Positions 1 to 5,997 of a stretch of 5,997 nt of DNA are shown here, in pieces. Under the pieces are notes generated by a model that was given only the letters and a program-made list of their open reading frames with translations, made no database searches and had not been told where the DNA came from. Within the stretch, counting starts at the first letter, position 1. Each line of letters starts with the position of its first letter. The stretch spans positions 3,175 to 9,171 of the forward strand of contig JAHEYE010000005.1 in NCBI GenBank assembly GCA_023251695.1, given 5' to 3'. The stretch comes from Sphingobacteriaceae bacterium (GTDB taxonomy: Bacteria; Bacteroidota; Bacteroidia; B-17B0; Aurantibacillaceae). The translations under genes and the position numbers were made by a program.

Positions 1-183
1 AGGAGAAAGAAAAATATCGTTAATAGTTATGGTAAGGTAATGTCTTCCCAATTGGATGGTTATAGTACAATTAATTCCAGTTACCTGAATACGAAATGGG
101 AAAGAGGCGAAACGTATTTTGAGGGTGCGGTTCATTTACCCGACCGGATACCAAACTATTGGAAGTTAAAAGTAAAGGAATAA
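1..183 (+). CDS. 3' end of an unidentified gene (partial, 60 codons)
   Basis: The frame beginning at base 1 stays open for 60 codons and stops at TAA 181-183, nine bases before the next gene, so it is most likely the C-terminus of an upstream member of the same operon. The fragment is polar and rich in Tyr and Trp. It begins with a basic run (RRKK) and ends in a stretch that looks like beta strands, with WERGETYFEGAVHLP followed by a short YWKLKV tail. There is no transmembrane segment and no catalytic motif that I recognise. A carbohydrate-active or glycan-modifying enzyme would fit the neighbourhood, but that is inference from context only. The start and most of the protein lie outside the window. 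Confidence 0.6.
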   Translation, partial: RRKKNIVNSYGKVMSSQLDGYSTINSSYLNTKWERGETYFEGAVHLPDRIPNYWKLKVKE

Positions 184-192
184 ACTTTCAAA

Positions 193-882
193 ATGAATTT
201 GAAGGAAATAAAAAAACCTTTCAAGGCAATATTAAACAGTCAGTTAATTGGAAAGGTTTTATTCCATAAGTTTTTTCTTAATCGGATCGCAGCAGCAATA
301 AAACCAAACGCTGCGGTACTTGAACTCGGTGCAGGAAAATTCACGTATTTAAATTTAATTAAACAGAACTTTCACAAAACGGCGATAGATATTTCAGAAA
401 ATGCAATCAATCATTCAAAAGAAAAAGGAATTTATAACGATTATATTGTTGGTGACGTAACTAATTTGCAAAGATACATATCAGAAAAATCTTTTGATTC
501 CGTTGTGGCCTTCGACTTGATTGAACATGTCAGCAAAGAGCAAGGATTGGAATTATTAAAAAGTATTGAAAAAATAGCAAAGCATTCAATAATAATATAC
601 ACGCCGAATGGCTTTTTGCCGCAGGACGAGTTTGATAACAACCCCTTTCAAAAACATCTCTCGGGATGGGATTTTGATGAAATGAAAAAATTGGGATACG
701 AAGTATATGGCATAAATGGGTATAAAAAATTACGAGGGGCTTATGCTTTACCTACAATCAGACCAGGCTTTGTTGGTTACTTTTTGTCGAATTGGAGCTG
801 GGTCTTTCTCGAGTTTTTTGGAAAGCCTGAAAAATCCTTTGCTATTTTATGCATTAAAAAACTGAACAAGGAGAATAATTAA
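193..882 (+). CDS. class I SAM-dependent methyltransferase
   Basis: This is a predicted cytosolic 229-residue methyltransferase of the Methyltransf_11/23 type. The SAM-binding motif I is VLELGAGKF at residues 42-50. The acidic residue that would hold the SAM ribose is D66 (in TAIDIS), a GDV motif lies at 87-89, and the post-motif DLIEH is at 108-112. A strand with YTPNG at 136-140 follows, as in many small-molecule methyltransferases. The C-terminal third is aromatic (residues 190-210 with several Trp and Phe) and could form a substrate lid or touch the membrane. It is not hydrophobic enough to be a clear transmembrane helix. The ATG lies nine bases after the previous stop, with only a distant purine-rich AAAGGAA upstream. 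Given the flippase, glycosyltransferase and polymerase that follow, methylation of a sugar residue or lipid-linked glycan is the likely role. The substrate cannot be read from the sequence. A lipid or quinone methyltransferase is less likely in this context. Confidence 0.88.
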   Translation: MNLKEIKKPFKAILNSQLIGKVLFHKFFLNRIAAAIKPNAAVLELGAGKFTYLNLIKQNFHKTAIDISENAINHSKEKGIYNDYIVGDVTNLQRYISEKSFDSVVAFDLIEHVSKEQGLELLKSIEKIAKHSIIIYTPNGFLPQDEFDNNPFQKHLSGWDFDEMKKLGYEVYGINGYKKLRGAYALPTIRPGFVGYFLSNWSWVFLEFFGKPEKSFAILCIKKLNKENN

Positions 883-895
883 AATTTGATCAAAA

Positions 896-898
896 TTG
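896..898 (+). other. Inferred TTG start codon of the flippase
   Basis: Only one sense codon or two (TCA, AAA) separate this TTG from the in-frame stop TGA at 887-889, and no ATG or GTG occurs in that interval. The sequence after the TTG already encodes the amphipathic leader and first helix expected of the family. Initiation here gives a full-length protein. Initiation at ATG 1070 would not. Confidence 0.65.
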
Positions 899-2461
899 AG
901 TTTCTCTAATAGATTTTCGCAAAGCAACAGAAGAATTACGTTTGGATTGTCTTTTATTCAATTAATAAAAGCGGTCCTCTCATTTTTTACTGTTTTAGTT
1001 AGTTCAGCATATTTTGGAGCTTCTTTTGAACGGGATATATGGGTTTTATGTATAGTTATTACGGCTATAATGAACGGAATTTTTTTCGGTCCAATAATTC
1101 AGATTTTCAGAACAAAATTCATTTTTTTAAAGGAAGAGAAAGGGGAAGCGGAAGCGCTGAGGTCAATTGGCTCGTTGCTTTGCTTTATGTTTGCAATTGG
1201 AATAGGTTTAGTAGCAGTAGTTGAATTAATTCCCGGAATTATTACTAAAGTCTTCACCACTACTTTTTCGGATGATCAAAAAGAATCATTTATTACCATT
1301 TTAAGAATTGTTTGTCCCACTTTGCTTTTTTTTATTATCACTTCTATTTTATCCGGTTTATTAAACATCTACAATGTTTTTTATATCCCTGAGATAATGT
1401 CAATCTTCACTTCCATTATAAATGTTGGAATGATTTTATTTTTCGCAAGCACCTACGGTATTTATGCCCTTGTTTGGTCAAATTATACTTCAACCGGTTT
1501 ACTTATCATCGTTTTATTTTTTTACATCCATAAAACAGGTATTCCAATTTTTAAATATCTGAATTTCAAAATAAGATATGCTTACGAATATTTGTCTATG
1601 TCCTTGCCTTTTTATTTTACTTATTTTATTTCTCAGATTTTGGTAGGACTGGAAAACGCCTTGTCGAGTTTTTTGGGAGTTGGAAATGTATCTGTTTTAG
1701 ATTACTCCAGGAAATTCGTTAATATTCCAAATAGTATTATTCAAAGCACAACGAATATAATATTGGCACCCACAATGGTAAAAATACATGTCAATGAGGG
1801 GGAAAAAGCCTTTACGCTTGAACTTTCTAAGTTCATTGATTTGTTCTTATTGATTTGTATGCCTGTCATTACGGTCTTTGTTATTTGTTCTGAGGAAGTA
1901 GTGAGAGTTTTTTTAGTAAGAGGTGCATTCGATGTAAAATATATTGAACCTACGAAACAAGCTCTGTTTTGGTTTGGATTAGGAATTATATCGATTGTGT
2001 TTTATCAAACCGTTACCCAAGCTTTGGTTGCACAGGGAAAGGTAAAAATTACAGCAATTGTCACCAGTTTGATGGGTTTCTTAATTCTGGGATTGAATTT
2101 ATTATTCTTCAAAAGGTACGGAATTCAGGTTTTAGCTTTTTCCTGGAGTGTTTCTCATTTCATTGTGGCTATTATTCTATATTTCATGGTTTCGAGTAAA
2201 TACAGTAGTTATTTATTAATTGAATTATCCAGAAAACTTTTTCTAATTGCAATTATTCTTATTCTGAGTTATTTCGTCCACGAAGTAGTGGATTCAAACT
2301 TTTTAACTGAAAGCGGTAATTTCAACTCTATTATTTTAATAGCTATGATTGTATTTTTTTCAGTTGCCACTGAGATAACTCTGATCTACCTTCTTAAGTT
2401 TAAAGAAAAGGAAATAATTACTTCTTATATCAAAAGATTTACTTCAAAAAAATTGTCTTAA
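896..2461 (+). CDS. MurJ/MVF-family lipid-linked glycan flippase (Wzx-like role), TTG start
   Basis: This is a 521-residue inner-membrane protein with about 14 hydrophobic helices (for example near 15-38, 48-72, 91-113, 133-155, 190-211, 312-332, 353-378, 408-431, 445-461 and 477-500). The length and topology match the MurJ/MVF branch of the MOP exporters. The clearest family signature is VRGAFD at 341-346, followed by PTKQAL and a GLG turn, as in MurJ. DYSRKFVNIP at 269-278 corresponds to the MurJ segment YADRLMEFP. The expected function is flipping of an undecaprenyl-linked repeat unit to the periplasm. True lipid II flipping is less likely, because the gene sits in a glycan cluster and the N-terminal cavity arginines of MurJ appear absent. 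The start is TTG: an in-frame TGA lies at 887-889 and the first in-frame ATG is codon 59 (1070), which would delete the first helix and part of the second. An AAGGAG at 868-873 is too far upstream to be a normal ribosome site. Confidence 0.85.
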   Translation: MSFSNRFSQSNRRITFGLSFIQLIKAVLSFFTVLVSSAYFGASFERDIWVLCIVITAIMNGIFFGPIIQIFRTKFIFLKEEKGEAEALRSIGSLLCFMFAIGIGLVAVVELIPGIITKVFTTTFSDDQKESFITILRIVCPTLLFFIITSILSGLLNIYNVFYIPEIMSIFTSIINVGMILFFASTYGIYALVWSNYTSTGLLIIVLFFYIHKTGIPIFKYLNFKIRYAYEYLSMSLPFYFTYFISQILVGLENALSSFLGVGNVSVLDYSRKFVNIPNSIIQSTTNIILAPTMVKIHVNEGEKAFTLELSKFIDLFLLICMPVITVFVICSEEVVRVFLVRGAFDVKYIEPTKQALFWFGLGIISIVFYQTVTQALVAQGKVKITAIVTSLMGFLILGLNLLFFKRYGIQVLAFSWSVSHFIVAIILYFMVSSKYSSYLLIELSRKLFLIAIILILSYFVHEVVDSNFLTESGNFNSIILIAMIVFFSVATEITLIYLLKFKEKEIITSYIKRFTSKKLS

Positions 2462-2472
2462 GAAACCCTTCC

Positions 2473-3297
2473 ATGACCTCTAAATGTGTAAACTGTAATA
2501 GTATTGACTTTAAAAGTTACTTAGAGTTAAGAGGATATTCTTATAAAAGATGTAACGCATGTAAATTAGTTCAGCTCTCTCCTCTGCCAACAATAGATGA
2601 GTTAAAACTGTTTTATGATTCAAATTACTATAAATATAATTTTGAAGAAAAAAGCGCTGACATAAAAACTGTAATAAAAGAGCAGAACGATGTACAGTTT
2701 GATGTTATCCTCCGGAATTTTCATGTTAATGACACAACCAAGTTTTTAGATTACGGTTGCGGAGTGGGTGGATTTTTAGATACCTTGAGTTTAAAGGGCA
2801 ATAAGAATATATTTGGATTTGAATTTAATAAAATAAGTTCAAAATTAATTCAGGACCGTGGTTATGGCTATGTTGATGTTTATAAGGATAATCAAACTTT
2901 TGATGTAATAACCCTTTGGGATGTTGCAGAGCATTTGTTAGATCCTGTAGATGTCTTTAAATTATTGCATAGCCGGTTAAATAAGACCGGTATTTTAGTA
3001 ATTGGAACCGCAAGAATTGATGATTTTGTAGATAGGACCGGCCTTGGTTATACCATGTGGGCTGACCCACCTGCGCATACAATTTTATATTCCAGGGAAT
3101 TATTGTTTTCTATGCTTAATAAAGCCGGATTCGACAACGTAAAAGAGGATACGAAACATACAATCAGCAATATTTATAATTCAAGAGCAAAAATGTTAAA
3201 ACGTTTAATTAAGAAAATAATTTTTTATTTTAAGACAGATAGGGCAAACAAAAGAGAGCTTGACGCGAGTTATTTGATTGTGGTCGCAGCAAAATAA
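2473..3297 (+). CDS. zinc-ribbon class I SAM methyltransferase
   Basis: This is a 274-residue soluble protein with two parts. Residues 5-30 hold a four-cysteine zinc ribbon (C5-x2-C8 and C27-x2-C30). A short linker with the PLP-x-x-x-EL-x-x-FY pattern leads to a Methyltransf_23 Rossmann domain. Motif I is FLDYGCGVGGF at 91-101, the acidic SAM-ribose residue is probably E117 (in FGFEFN), and the post-motif is WDVAEHL at 149-155. Residues 170-230 carry the usual strand with TGILVIGT and an H-x-x-x-YS-x-x-L segment seen in relatives. The C-terminus is basic (240-262, many Lys and Arg). Proteins with this layout are common in polysaccharide clusters and are presumed to methylate sugars or glycan intermediates. 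The NDP-sugar C-methyltransferases that also start with a zinc-binding domain are much longer, about 400 residues, so this is not a complete member of that group. The ATG lies 11 bases after the flippase stop, without a visible Shine-Dalgarno sequence. The stop abuts the next ATG (TAAATG). Confidence 0.88.
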   Translation: MTSKCVNCNSIDFKSYLELRGYSYKRCNACKLVQLSPLPTIDELKLFYDSNYYKYNFEEKSADIKTVIKEQNDVQFDVILRNFHVNDTTKFLDYGCGVGGFLDTLSLKGNKNIFGFEFNKISSKLIQDRGYGYVDVYKDNQTFDVITLWDVAEHLLDPVDVFKLLHSRLNKTGILVIGTARIDDFVDRTGLGYTMWADPPAHTILYSRELLFSMLNKAGFDNVKEDTKHTISNIYNSRAKMLKRLIKKIIFYFKTDRANKRELDASYLIVVAAK

Positions 3298-4461
3298 ATG
3301 AAGACGTTTGTCACCATATTCCCTAATTACAGAAATATTCACTTTCGGAAAGATCCGGGACAAATACCATTCAGACTAAAAAAATTTAATTACGAAACCC
3401 GCCTTGTAACCTATGATAATGAAAAGCTAGATTCTGAATCTATAACGAATTTAAATATTAAGATAATACAAAAAGGATATTGGAGCAGGAATTTTAATTT
3501 GGGAATGCTCTGGTTTATTTTCAGATCCCGTAGGTCTATAGATATCCTTCATCTTTTTCATTTAGAATTTCAGACGCTGTTAATGGCTTATTTTTATAAG
3601 TTGCGGAATAAAAAGGGATTTGTCTATTTAAAAATGGATAATTGTCACTATTCTGGATATTACCCTTGGGAAGATCTCTGGCAATCGCAGAACCTATTAA
3701 AAACGAAAAGAACATTCAAACAAAGAGTGAAGGATAATTTAGTTAGAAAAATATTGATCAATAAAGTTGATTTATTTACTATTGAGGACAATGGAAGTAA
3801 GGATTATTTTAATGGGCAATACCCGTTCTTCAAAAATAATCTTAAAACATCTTTTAATGGTCATACGGCTGACATGGAACCAAATATTAAGGTTAAGAGT
3901 TTTAGTGAAAAGGATAACGTTATTATTACAGCCGGAAGTCTTGGAATTTATCAGAAAGCGACTGAAATTCTGGTCGAAGCATTTGTAAAGGTGGCTAAAG
4001 AAACAAATTGGGAACTTCATTTAGCAGGGCCAATCACTGAACCATTTAAAGAGTTTTTGAATAATTTTTTCCGGAAACATCCTGATTTAAAAAACCGGAT
4101 TACTGTACATGGCCTGCTCACAAGAAGGGAATTATTCAATCTGTATAACCGCGCCAAAATATTTTGTCTTCCTTCGAGATACGAAGGTTTTGCGAATGTA
4201 TTTTCCGAAAGCATGTATTTTAATAACGCTATCATAACAACCCCATATGTTGCTGTCCGTGATATTATTGTTGAAAATAAATGTGGCTTATTAGTTGAAA
4301 AGGAAGACGTAGATGGCCTCGCCTTATCACTTTCGAAACTGATAAATGATAAGGGTATGAATGAGGAATTTGGTAAGAACGGTCATGCATTTGCAATTGA
4401 ATATTTGAATTGGGATAAAATTGTAGAGGAACTGTCTTTAAAGCTACCCGATAATAAATGA
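3298..4461 (+). CDS. GT4-type glycosyltransferase (GT-B fold)
   Basis: This 387-residue cytosolic or membrane-associated enzyme should transfer a sugar from a nucleotide donor to the lipid-linked repeat unit. The N-terminal acceptor half (about 1-200) is divergent, with an ILHLFHLEFQ segment at 83-92. The C-terminal half is a typical Glycos_transf_1 domain. It has a strand with ITAGSLGIYQKATEILVEAF at 210-229, LAGP at 242-245, VHGLLTRRELFNLYNRA at 270-286, and SRYEGF leading into the EX7E donor-binding motif (E296 and E304). This is followed by the usual ITTP and CGLLVE-x-x-D. The presence of both glutamates supports a retaining, active enzyme. Donor and linkage cannot be deduced. The ATG follows directly on the methyltransferase stop, and the last four bases (ATGA) overlap the next start, so translation is probably coupled on both sides. 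Length is normal for the family and no damage is seen. Confidence 0.92.
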   Translation: MKTFVTIFPNYRNIHFRKDPGQIPFRLKKFNYETRLVTYDNEKLDSESITNLNIKIIQKGYWSRNFNLGMLWFIFRSRRSIDILHLFHLEFQTLLMAYFYKLRNKKGFVYLKMDNCHYSGYYPWEDLWQSQNLLKTKRTFKQRVKDNLVRKILINKVDLFTIEDNGSKDYFNGQYPFFKNNLKTSFNGHTADMEPNIKVKSFSEKDNVIITAGSLGIYQKATEILVEAFVKVAKETNWELHLAGPITEPFKEFLNNFFRKHPDLKNRITVHGLLTRRELFNLYNRAKIFCLPSRYEGFANVFSESMYFNNAIITTPYVAVRDIIVENKCGLLVEKEDVDGLALSLSKLINDKGMNEEFGKNGHAFAIEYLNWDKIVEELSLKLPDNK

Positions 4462-5858
4462 AACTAAACAGAAGAACAATTACTTTCTTCATTTATTTAC
4501 TGATTACGGTGGGCGTGACCTATTTTACTCCAAGGACCGTCTCTTCAATCTGGTATATTATTTTGCTTATACTTTATTACAAGTCTTCGGATGAAGTGTT
4601 TTGGCTGGCCTTTTTTATTACCATTTCTGATGGTTTTATTGGCTTTTTCAGTACTTATTCAACCATAATAACTTTAATTCCCGGATTGCCCGGAATCGAC
4701 ATGCCTCAAGTCTATATCCTTATTTCTTTATTTAAAGTTTACTCACGGAAAATGAAATTGGTAACTTATTATGGAAACTGGACCAAACTATTAATGGCAT
4801 ATATCTGCCTCTTGGTTGTTGTAGGAATTATTAATGGATTAAAAGGAGAGTTAAATATTTATTTTAGGGTTGTAAAACTAATCTTACCACTCCTTTTGGT
4901 TTATACAATTCCGCGTTTAATAACAAATATAGATGAATTTAAAAAAGTGTTTGACCTTATCTTTATTGTTTTTATTTTGGGATTCGCGGCTCAAATATTT
5001 ACTGTATTCACCGGGTTTAGCCCGACAAGTAATTTTAAACTACCGGAAAAAATTGTAGATACGGAAGAGGTGAGGGAAAACTTCAGGAGTTTTTACAATC
5101 CGGCTATCACACTCATTAGTTTGTTCGCCTCTTTATTTTTTCTCTCAATAAAGCAAGACAGGTATTTTCCTAAGGTTTATCTCTACATTATTATCGGAAT
5201 GACTTTTTTCATGTCTTTTTTATCCGCTTCAAGAGGATGGATAATTTGCACCGGTCTTATTATTGTTTTGTTCTTTATTGTGGTTGAAAAGGGAAAAAAT
5301 TTAGGACGCATTTCATTGCTGTTTTTGTTATTAGTTACAGTTGGAATGACCAGCAAAAAAATAAGGGACCAAACTATTTTTGCTGTAGAGCGATTTATGA
5401 CACTGGAAGCATTAACAGGTGGGGACCAAACAGCAAATGGGACTTTAGCAAGATTAGATGAAAGAAGTCCTAAAGTAATGGCGGCATGGGCCGAAAACCC
5501 AATTTTTGGCTGGGGTTATTCAAATGTTTTCCTTAAGAATACCGATGGGCACGTTGGAAATCAGAACATATTGATGCATGCCGGCTTTATAGGATTTTCA
5601 TTACTAATGCTCTTTCTCTTATTTGTGAATGTAACAATGCTTTTTGATTATAGGTCCTTTGCATACAAAAGCAAGTACAAGGAAACCTGTTTGGTTTTTA
5701 TTGTCTTTTTTATCGGGTATTTTATATTACACAGTACTTCAGGTCAGCAAATAGGTTTTTCAGGATTCCCTCAAAATATTATACCACAAGCAATTTTTCT
5801 TGGTATGTCATCGATAGTACACAAATTGGGTCAAAGAAAAAGTATTGTTGTTAAGTAA
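4458..5858 (+). CDS. O-antigen ligase/Wzy-type polymerase family membrane protein
   Basis: This 466-residue polytopic inner-membrane protein has about 12 to 14 hydrophobic segments (for example near 8-22, 29-42, 47-66, 109-126, 138-152, 165-187, 214-231, 239-256, 261-276, 284-297, 376-396, 409-425 and 435-452). A large periplasmic loop at about 298-372 is the hallmark of the Wzy_C (O-antigen ligase) family. Family signatures are SASRGW at 256-261, an ARLDERSPKVMAAW stretch at 331-344 leading into ENPIFGWGYSNVF at 346-358, and H365 placed 11 residues before GFIG (376-379). R259, R332 or R336, and H365 are the likely functional residues, by analogy with WaaL. The protein should either polymerise undecaprenyl-linked repeat units (Wzy role) or ligate glycan to an acceptor. 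The adjacent flippase favours Wzy, but sequence alone does not separate the two. Its ATG overlaps the glycosyltransferase stop by four bases (ATGA), and it is the last gene of the tightly packed run. Confidence 0.88.
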   Translation: MKLNRRTITFFIYLLITVGVTYFTPRTVSSIWYIILLILYYKSSDEVFWLAFFITISDGFIGFFSTYSTIITLIPGLPGIDMPQVYILISLFKVYSRKMKLVTYYGNWTKLLMAYICLLVVVGIINGLKGELNIYFRVVKLILPLLLVYTIPRLITNIDEFKKVFDLIFIVFILGFAAQIFTVFTGFSPTSNFKLPEKIVDTEEVRENFRSFYNPAITLISLFASLFFLSIKQDRYFPKVYLYIIIGMTFFMSFLSASRGWIICTGLIIVLFFIVVEKGKNLGRISLLFLLLVTVGMTSKKIRDQTIFAVERFMTLEALTGGDQTANGTLARLDERSPKVMAAWAENPIFGWGYSNVFLKNTDGHVGNQNILMHAGFIGFSLLMLFLLFVNVTMLFDYRSFAYKSKYKETCLVFIVFFIGYFILHSTSGQQIGFSGFPQNIIPQAIFLGMSSIVHKLGQRKSIVVK

Positions 5859-5875
5859 GCAGGAAATAAATTATT

Positions 5876-5906
5876 ATTGACTATCTTTCTTAAATAAATA
5901 ATTTTG
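5876..5906 (+). promoter_or_regulatory. Candidate Bacteroidota-type promoter for the gene at 5932
   Basis: ATTG at 5876-5879 resembles the -33 TTTG/TTG element. TAATTTTG at 5899-5906 is an exact TAnnTTTG -7 element, and the 19-base spacer is within the usual range for Bacteroidota sigma-ABfr promoters. Transcription would start near 5910-5915, giving a leader of about 20 bases before ATG 5932. It sits in the only gap in the window longer than 15 bases. A similar octamer by chance is quite possible in such AT-rich DNA (one occurs inside the polymerase gene near 5374), so the position and spacing carry most of the weight. Confidence 0.45.
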
Positions 5907-5931
5907 CTTACGCATATTCTCAAATCAATTA

Positions 5932-5997
5932 ATGGCAGCTTATACTAAATCATTATTACTCTGTCCGGAAAGGTATTCTTTGTTCAATTCATTTACT
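5932..5997 (+). CDS. 5' end of a further gene, possibly a glycosyltransferase (partial, 22 codons)
   Basis: An ATG at 5932 opens a frame that runs to the window edge. The visible residues are MAAYTKSLLLCPERYSLFNS and then Phe-Thr. A short hydrophobic strand (SLLLCP) followed by Y-S-L-F-x-S-F resembles the first strand and loop of the N-terminal domain of GT-B glycosyltransferases, in which a strand ending in Pro or Gly opens the acceptor domain. That assignment is tentative. The gene is 73 bases after the polymerase stop and has its own candidate promoter, so it may begin a new transcript. No stem-loop terminator is visible in the gap, so read-through from the upstream operon is also possible. 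Confidence 0.5.
   Translation, partial: MAAYTKSLLLCPERYSLFNSFT

Noticed and set aside
441..641. Open frame of 66 codons on the minus strand
   Set aside because: It lies wholly inside the well-supported methyltransferase at 193-882 and its translation has no recognisable domain.
1325..1334. Run of eight T residues in the flippase gene as a possible slippage or frameshift site
   Set aside because: The frame is continuous with family features on both sides of the run, and T runs of six to eight are frequent in this AT-rich sequence.
1039..2199. Alternative plus-frame open stretches (61 and 76 codons) inside the flippase gene
   Set aside because: Both overlap the MurJ-family frame completely and read as low-information translations of its hydrophobic codons.
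2473..3297. Assignment as an NDP-sugar C-methyltransferase because of the N-terminal zinc-binding cysteines
   Set aside because: Those enzymes are about 400 residues and have an extra C-terminal domain. This protein is 274 residues and ends shortly after the Rossmann domain.
3772..4492. Three minus-strand open frames of 72 to 82 codons opposite the glycosyltransferase
   Set aside because: They are antisense to a gene with intact GT4 motifs, show no family features and have no promoter or ribosome site of their own.
5374..5381. TATTTTTG, a match to the Bacteroidota -7 element
   Set aside because: It lies inside the polymerase coding region, well over 400 bases from any gene start, so it is best explained by chance.
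1..5997. Search for CRISPR repeats, transposase genes, tRNA or rRNA genes and long inverted repeats
   Set aside because: None was seen: coding sequence fills nearly the whole window and no repeated unit or RNA fold stood out by eye.

Overview
The window is one stretch of a surface or exopolysaccharide biosynthesis locus of the flippase/polymerase (Wzx/Wzy-like) type. The DNA is clearly AT-rich. Most starts lack a strong Shine-Dalgarno sequence, and the one credible promoter (5876-5906) matches the Bacteroidota pattern, TTG plus TAnnTTTG. I infer a member of Bacteroidota or a relative such as Ignavibacteria, with low confidence, because no taxonomic marker gene is present.

Layout, all on the + strand: (1) 1-183, the 3' end of an unidentified gene; (2) 193-882, a small class I SAM methyltransferase; (3) 896-2461, a MurJ/MVF-family polytopic flippase that apparently starts at TTG; (4) 2473-3297, a second SAM methyltransferase with an N-terminal four-cysteine zinc ribbon; (5) 3298-4461, a GT4-type glycosyltransferase; (6) 4458-5858, an O-antigen ligase/Wzy-type polytopic polymerase; (7) 5859-5931, a short AT-rich intergenic gap with a candidate promoter; (8) 5932-5997, the first codons of a further gene. 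Genes 1 to 6 are separated by 9, 13, 11, 0 and -4 bases, so they look like one operon.

Inferred pathway: the glycosyltransferase adds a sugar to an undecaprenyl-linked repeat unit on the cytoplasmic face. One or both methyltransferases modify that glycan or its sugar precursor. The MurJ-like protein flips the lipid-linked unit, and the Wzy/ligase protein joins units together or onto an acceptor at the periplasmic face. The initiating phosphoglycosyltransferase, sugar-nucleotide enzymes and export proteins are not in this window and presumably lie outside it.

I found no mobile element, CRISPR array, RNA gene or clearly new type of system. The most informative points are the apparent loss of the N-terminal arginines of the MurJ cavity in the flippase, its TTG start, the near-complete ligase signature in the polymerase, and a probable new transcription unit at the right edge.
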